DNA of 64,000 nt, from NCBI RefSeq assembly GCF_028649455.1, contig NZ_JAQSIO010000005.1:62001-126000 (forward strand). Direction: 5' to 3'. Under the pieces are notes generated by a model that was not told the origin of the DNA, made no database searches, and saw only the letters and a program-made list of their open reading frames with translations. Shown here piece after piece: positions 62,538-64,000 of the stretch; within the stretch, counting starts at the first letter, position 1, and each line of letters starts with the position of its first letter. This DNA comes from Curvibacter microcysteis (GTDB lineage: Bacteria > Pseudomonadota > Gammaproteobacteria > Burkholderiales > Burkholderiaceae_C). Made by a program: the position numbers and the translations under genes.

Positions 62538-63434
62538 TCAGAACAGGTAGTGGTCGATCAACAAGGCCGCAAACAGCAAGCTCAGGTGAATCAGAGAAAA
62601 GCGGAAGGTGCGGCGCGCCAGCTCATCCGAGTACGAGCGCCACAGGGCGAAGGCGTAACCAATGAAACCCAGGCTCAGCACCACGGCGGCGGCCAGATAG
62701 AACCACGAGCTCATGCCGTAGACAAAAGGCATCAAGCAGGCAGCCAAGAGCACAAAGGTGTAGAGCAAGACCTGCAAACGGGTGAATTCATTCCCGTGCG
62801 TGACTGGCAGCATGGGCAGGCCCGACTTGCGGTAGTCCTCGACCCGATACAAGGCCAAGGCCCAGAAATGGGGCGGGGTCCACAAAAAGATGATCAGGAA
62901 CAGGATCAAGGCTTCGGGGCCGACATCCCCGGTCATGGCGGCCCAACCCAGCACTGGCGGCATGGCGCCCGAGGCGCCACCAATGACGATGTTCTGGGGT
63001 GTCAGCGGCTTCAGGATCACGGTGTACACCACCGCATAGCCGACAAAGGTGGCAAAGGTCAGCCACATGGTCAATGGATTGACCCACACGTAAAGCAACA
63101 CCGAGCCCGCCGAGCACAGCAGCGCTGAGAAGATCAGCGCCTGGCGGTCGCTCAACTCGCCACGCGCCGTGGGCCGCCAGGAGGTGCGCTTCATCTTGGC
63201 ATCGATGCCTTTTTCAACCAGGCAATTGAAAGCGGCAGCTGCGCCCGCCACCAACCAGATGCCTGCGCAGGCAATGGCCGCCAATCGCAGGTCGTCCAAG
63301 TTGGGCAGGCCAGGGACGGCCAGCACCATGCCGATCAAGGCACAGAAGACGATCAGTTGCACCACACGGGGCTTGGTCAGGGCATAGAACTGCCGCACCA
63401 GGGAGGGGTAGGAAACAGGGGTGGCGACACTCAT
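62538..63434 (-). CDS. cyoE: Protoheme IX farnesyltransferase (heme O synthase)
   Basis: A 298-residue UbiA-family integral membrane enzyme that attaches a farnesyl group to heme B. The prenyl-diphosphate site is [21 protein letters not shown], and [19 protein letters not shown] is the second conserved loop. About nine membrane segments are expected. Its start overlaps the ctaA stop (ATGA). Its product, heme O, is the substrate of CtaA. Also called ctaB. Confidence 0.96.
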   Translation of the reverse strand: MSVATPVSYPSLVRQFYALTKPRVVQLIVFCALIGMVLAVPGLPNLDDLRLAAIACAGIWLVAGAAAAFNCLVEKGIDAKMKRTSWRPTARGELSDRQALIFSALLCSAGSVLLYVWVNPLTMWLTFATFVGYAVVYTVILKPLTPQNIVIGGASGAMPPVLGWAAMTGDVGPEALILFLIIFLWTPPHFWALALYRVEDYRKSGLPMLPVTHGNEFTRLQVLLYTFVLLAACLMPFVYGMSSWFYLAAAVVLSLGFIGYAFALWRSYSDELARRTFRFSLIHLSLLFAALLIDHYLF

Positions 63435-64000
63435 GCGGACAGTCTCGATGCGCTCGGGGGAACAGGTTGAATTTCAGCTGGGGCCCACGGTGTGCACAGC
63501 ACCCGTGTCAGCACCAGAACCAGGGCGGCGGCTCCACCGGTGTGGGCCACAGCAGCCAACAAAGGCCAGCCCAGCACCACGTTGCTCAGACCGGTCAGCA
63601 ATTGCAGCAACAGCAAACCCGCCAGCCAGTGAGCCAGGCCTTGCAGACCAGACGTCTTTTTCAAGCGCCAGGCCAGGTAGCCCAGCACGACAAACACGAG
63701 GCAAGCTGATAAACGGTGGACGTAATGGATGCCCGTCAAGGCAGCAAATGAGATGTGCTCGCCGTTGGACAACAAGCCCAGGGGTCGCCACAACTCAAAG
63801 CCCTGGGCCAGGTTCATCTCAGGCCACCATTGGCCTTGGCATTGGGGAAAACTGGTGCAAGCCAGCACCGCGTAATTGGTGCTGACCCAACCGCCCAAAA
63901 GGATCTGAATGGCAAGCACCAACACGCCAAGCCAGACCCAAGGCAGCAAGTTGCGTGGCAGTCTCACTGGGGTCGGCATCGTCCACTGGGCCAGCCGGGC
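63431..64000 (-). CDS. ctaA: Heme A synthase (CtaA/COX15), C-terminal part
   Basis: The gene enters from the right edge; 189 codons remain, with the frame open to base 64000. It oxidises the heme O methyl group to a formyl group, making heme A. Visible features: [21 protein letters not shown], where the two cysteines lie in the periplasmic loop, the heme-ligand histidines in [10 protein letters not shown] and [10 protein letters not shown], and four membrane segments. An ATG at 63979 lies within the protein, not at its start. Overlaps cyoE by 4 bases. Confidence 0.92.
   Translation of the reverse strand, partial: ARLAQWTMPTPVRLPRNLLPWVWLGVLVLAIQILLGGWVSTNYAVLACTSFPQCQGQWWPEMNLAQGFELWRPLGLLSNGEHISFAALTGIHYVHRLSACLVFVVLGYLAWRLKKTSGLQGLAHWLAGLLLLQLLTGLSNVVLGWPLLAAVAHTGGAAALVLVLTRVLCTPWAPAEIQPVPPSASRLSA

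Overview
The window reads as high-GC chromosome of a betaproteobacterium of the order Burkholderiales, most like the family Comamonadaceae. The support is the set of proteins (a FdsGBA-FdhD-FdsD formate dehydrogenase, DUF3460 beside ScpA, ctaA-cyoE-sco, orphan Bug/TctC binding proteins) and dense GC-rich coding with short gaps. The genus cannot be fixed from the sequence alone. Almost every base is coding, apart from a roughly 9.6 kb accessory block at 49.9-59.6 kb.

Layout. 0-9.4 kb: isoprenoid and housekeeping genes (ispH, an FKBP isomerase, radC, an Smr protein, an acetyltransferase, a group II truncated hemoglobin), a FtsX/MacB-type permease, a membrane-anchored legumain-like (C13) protease and an HpaI-type aldolase. 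9.4-18.4 kb: a minus-strand formate module, LysR regulator, then an oxalate/formate-family transporter, fdsG, fdsB, fdsA, fdhD and fdsD; an operator-like inverted repeat, a weak promoter and a structured leader lie in front of the transporter. 18.5-33 kb: Mrp/ApbC, metG, a 7TM protein with a degenerate GGDEF domain, a SulP transporter, DUF3460-scpA, queE-queD, a pabB-pabC fusion, panC, gpsA, secB, grxC and a rhodanese. 33-39 kb: gpmA, a C-terminal processing protease, moeB, and a phosphorelay cluster (lone receiver, NarL-type regulator, CHASE3 kinase). 39-49.8 kb: a hydrolase, coaD, rsmD, two M16 peptidases, ftsY, an unknown lipoprotein, a DUF3034 outer-membrane-type protein, an exported truncated hemoglobin and an SRPBCC protein.

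49.9-59.6 kb is an island. It begins with repeated 19-bp motifs, a frameshifted IS481-type transposase and an IS66-type relic. It then carries a four-gene operon: an exported DUF6351 lipoprotein with a GTSGG hydrolase-like motif, a Bug/TctC binding protein, a DctB-like kinase and a DctD-like sigma54 activator. It ends with a broken LysR gene. The gene-free DNA before the operon holds a complete sigma54-type control region: palindromes, an exact IHF consensus, then a -24/-12 promoter. Inverted copies of a roughly 28-30 bp sequence bound the block on both sides. I think this self-regulated hydrolase/sensor operon is the most interesting content of the window.

59.6-64 kb returns to core genome: rpoH under a perfect CIRCE operator, a second orphan Bug protein, and the cytochrome oxidase assembly genes ctaA (partial), cyoE and sco. 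Gene starts were chosen from ribosome-binding sites, family alignment from memory and overlaps. No database search was run.
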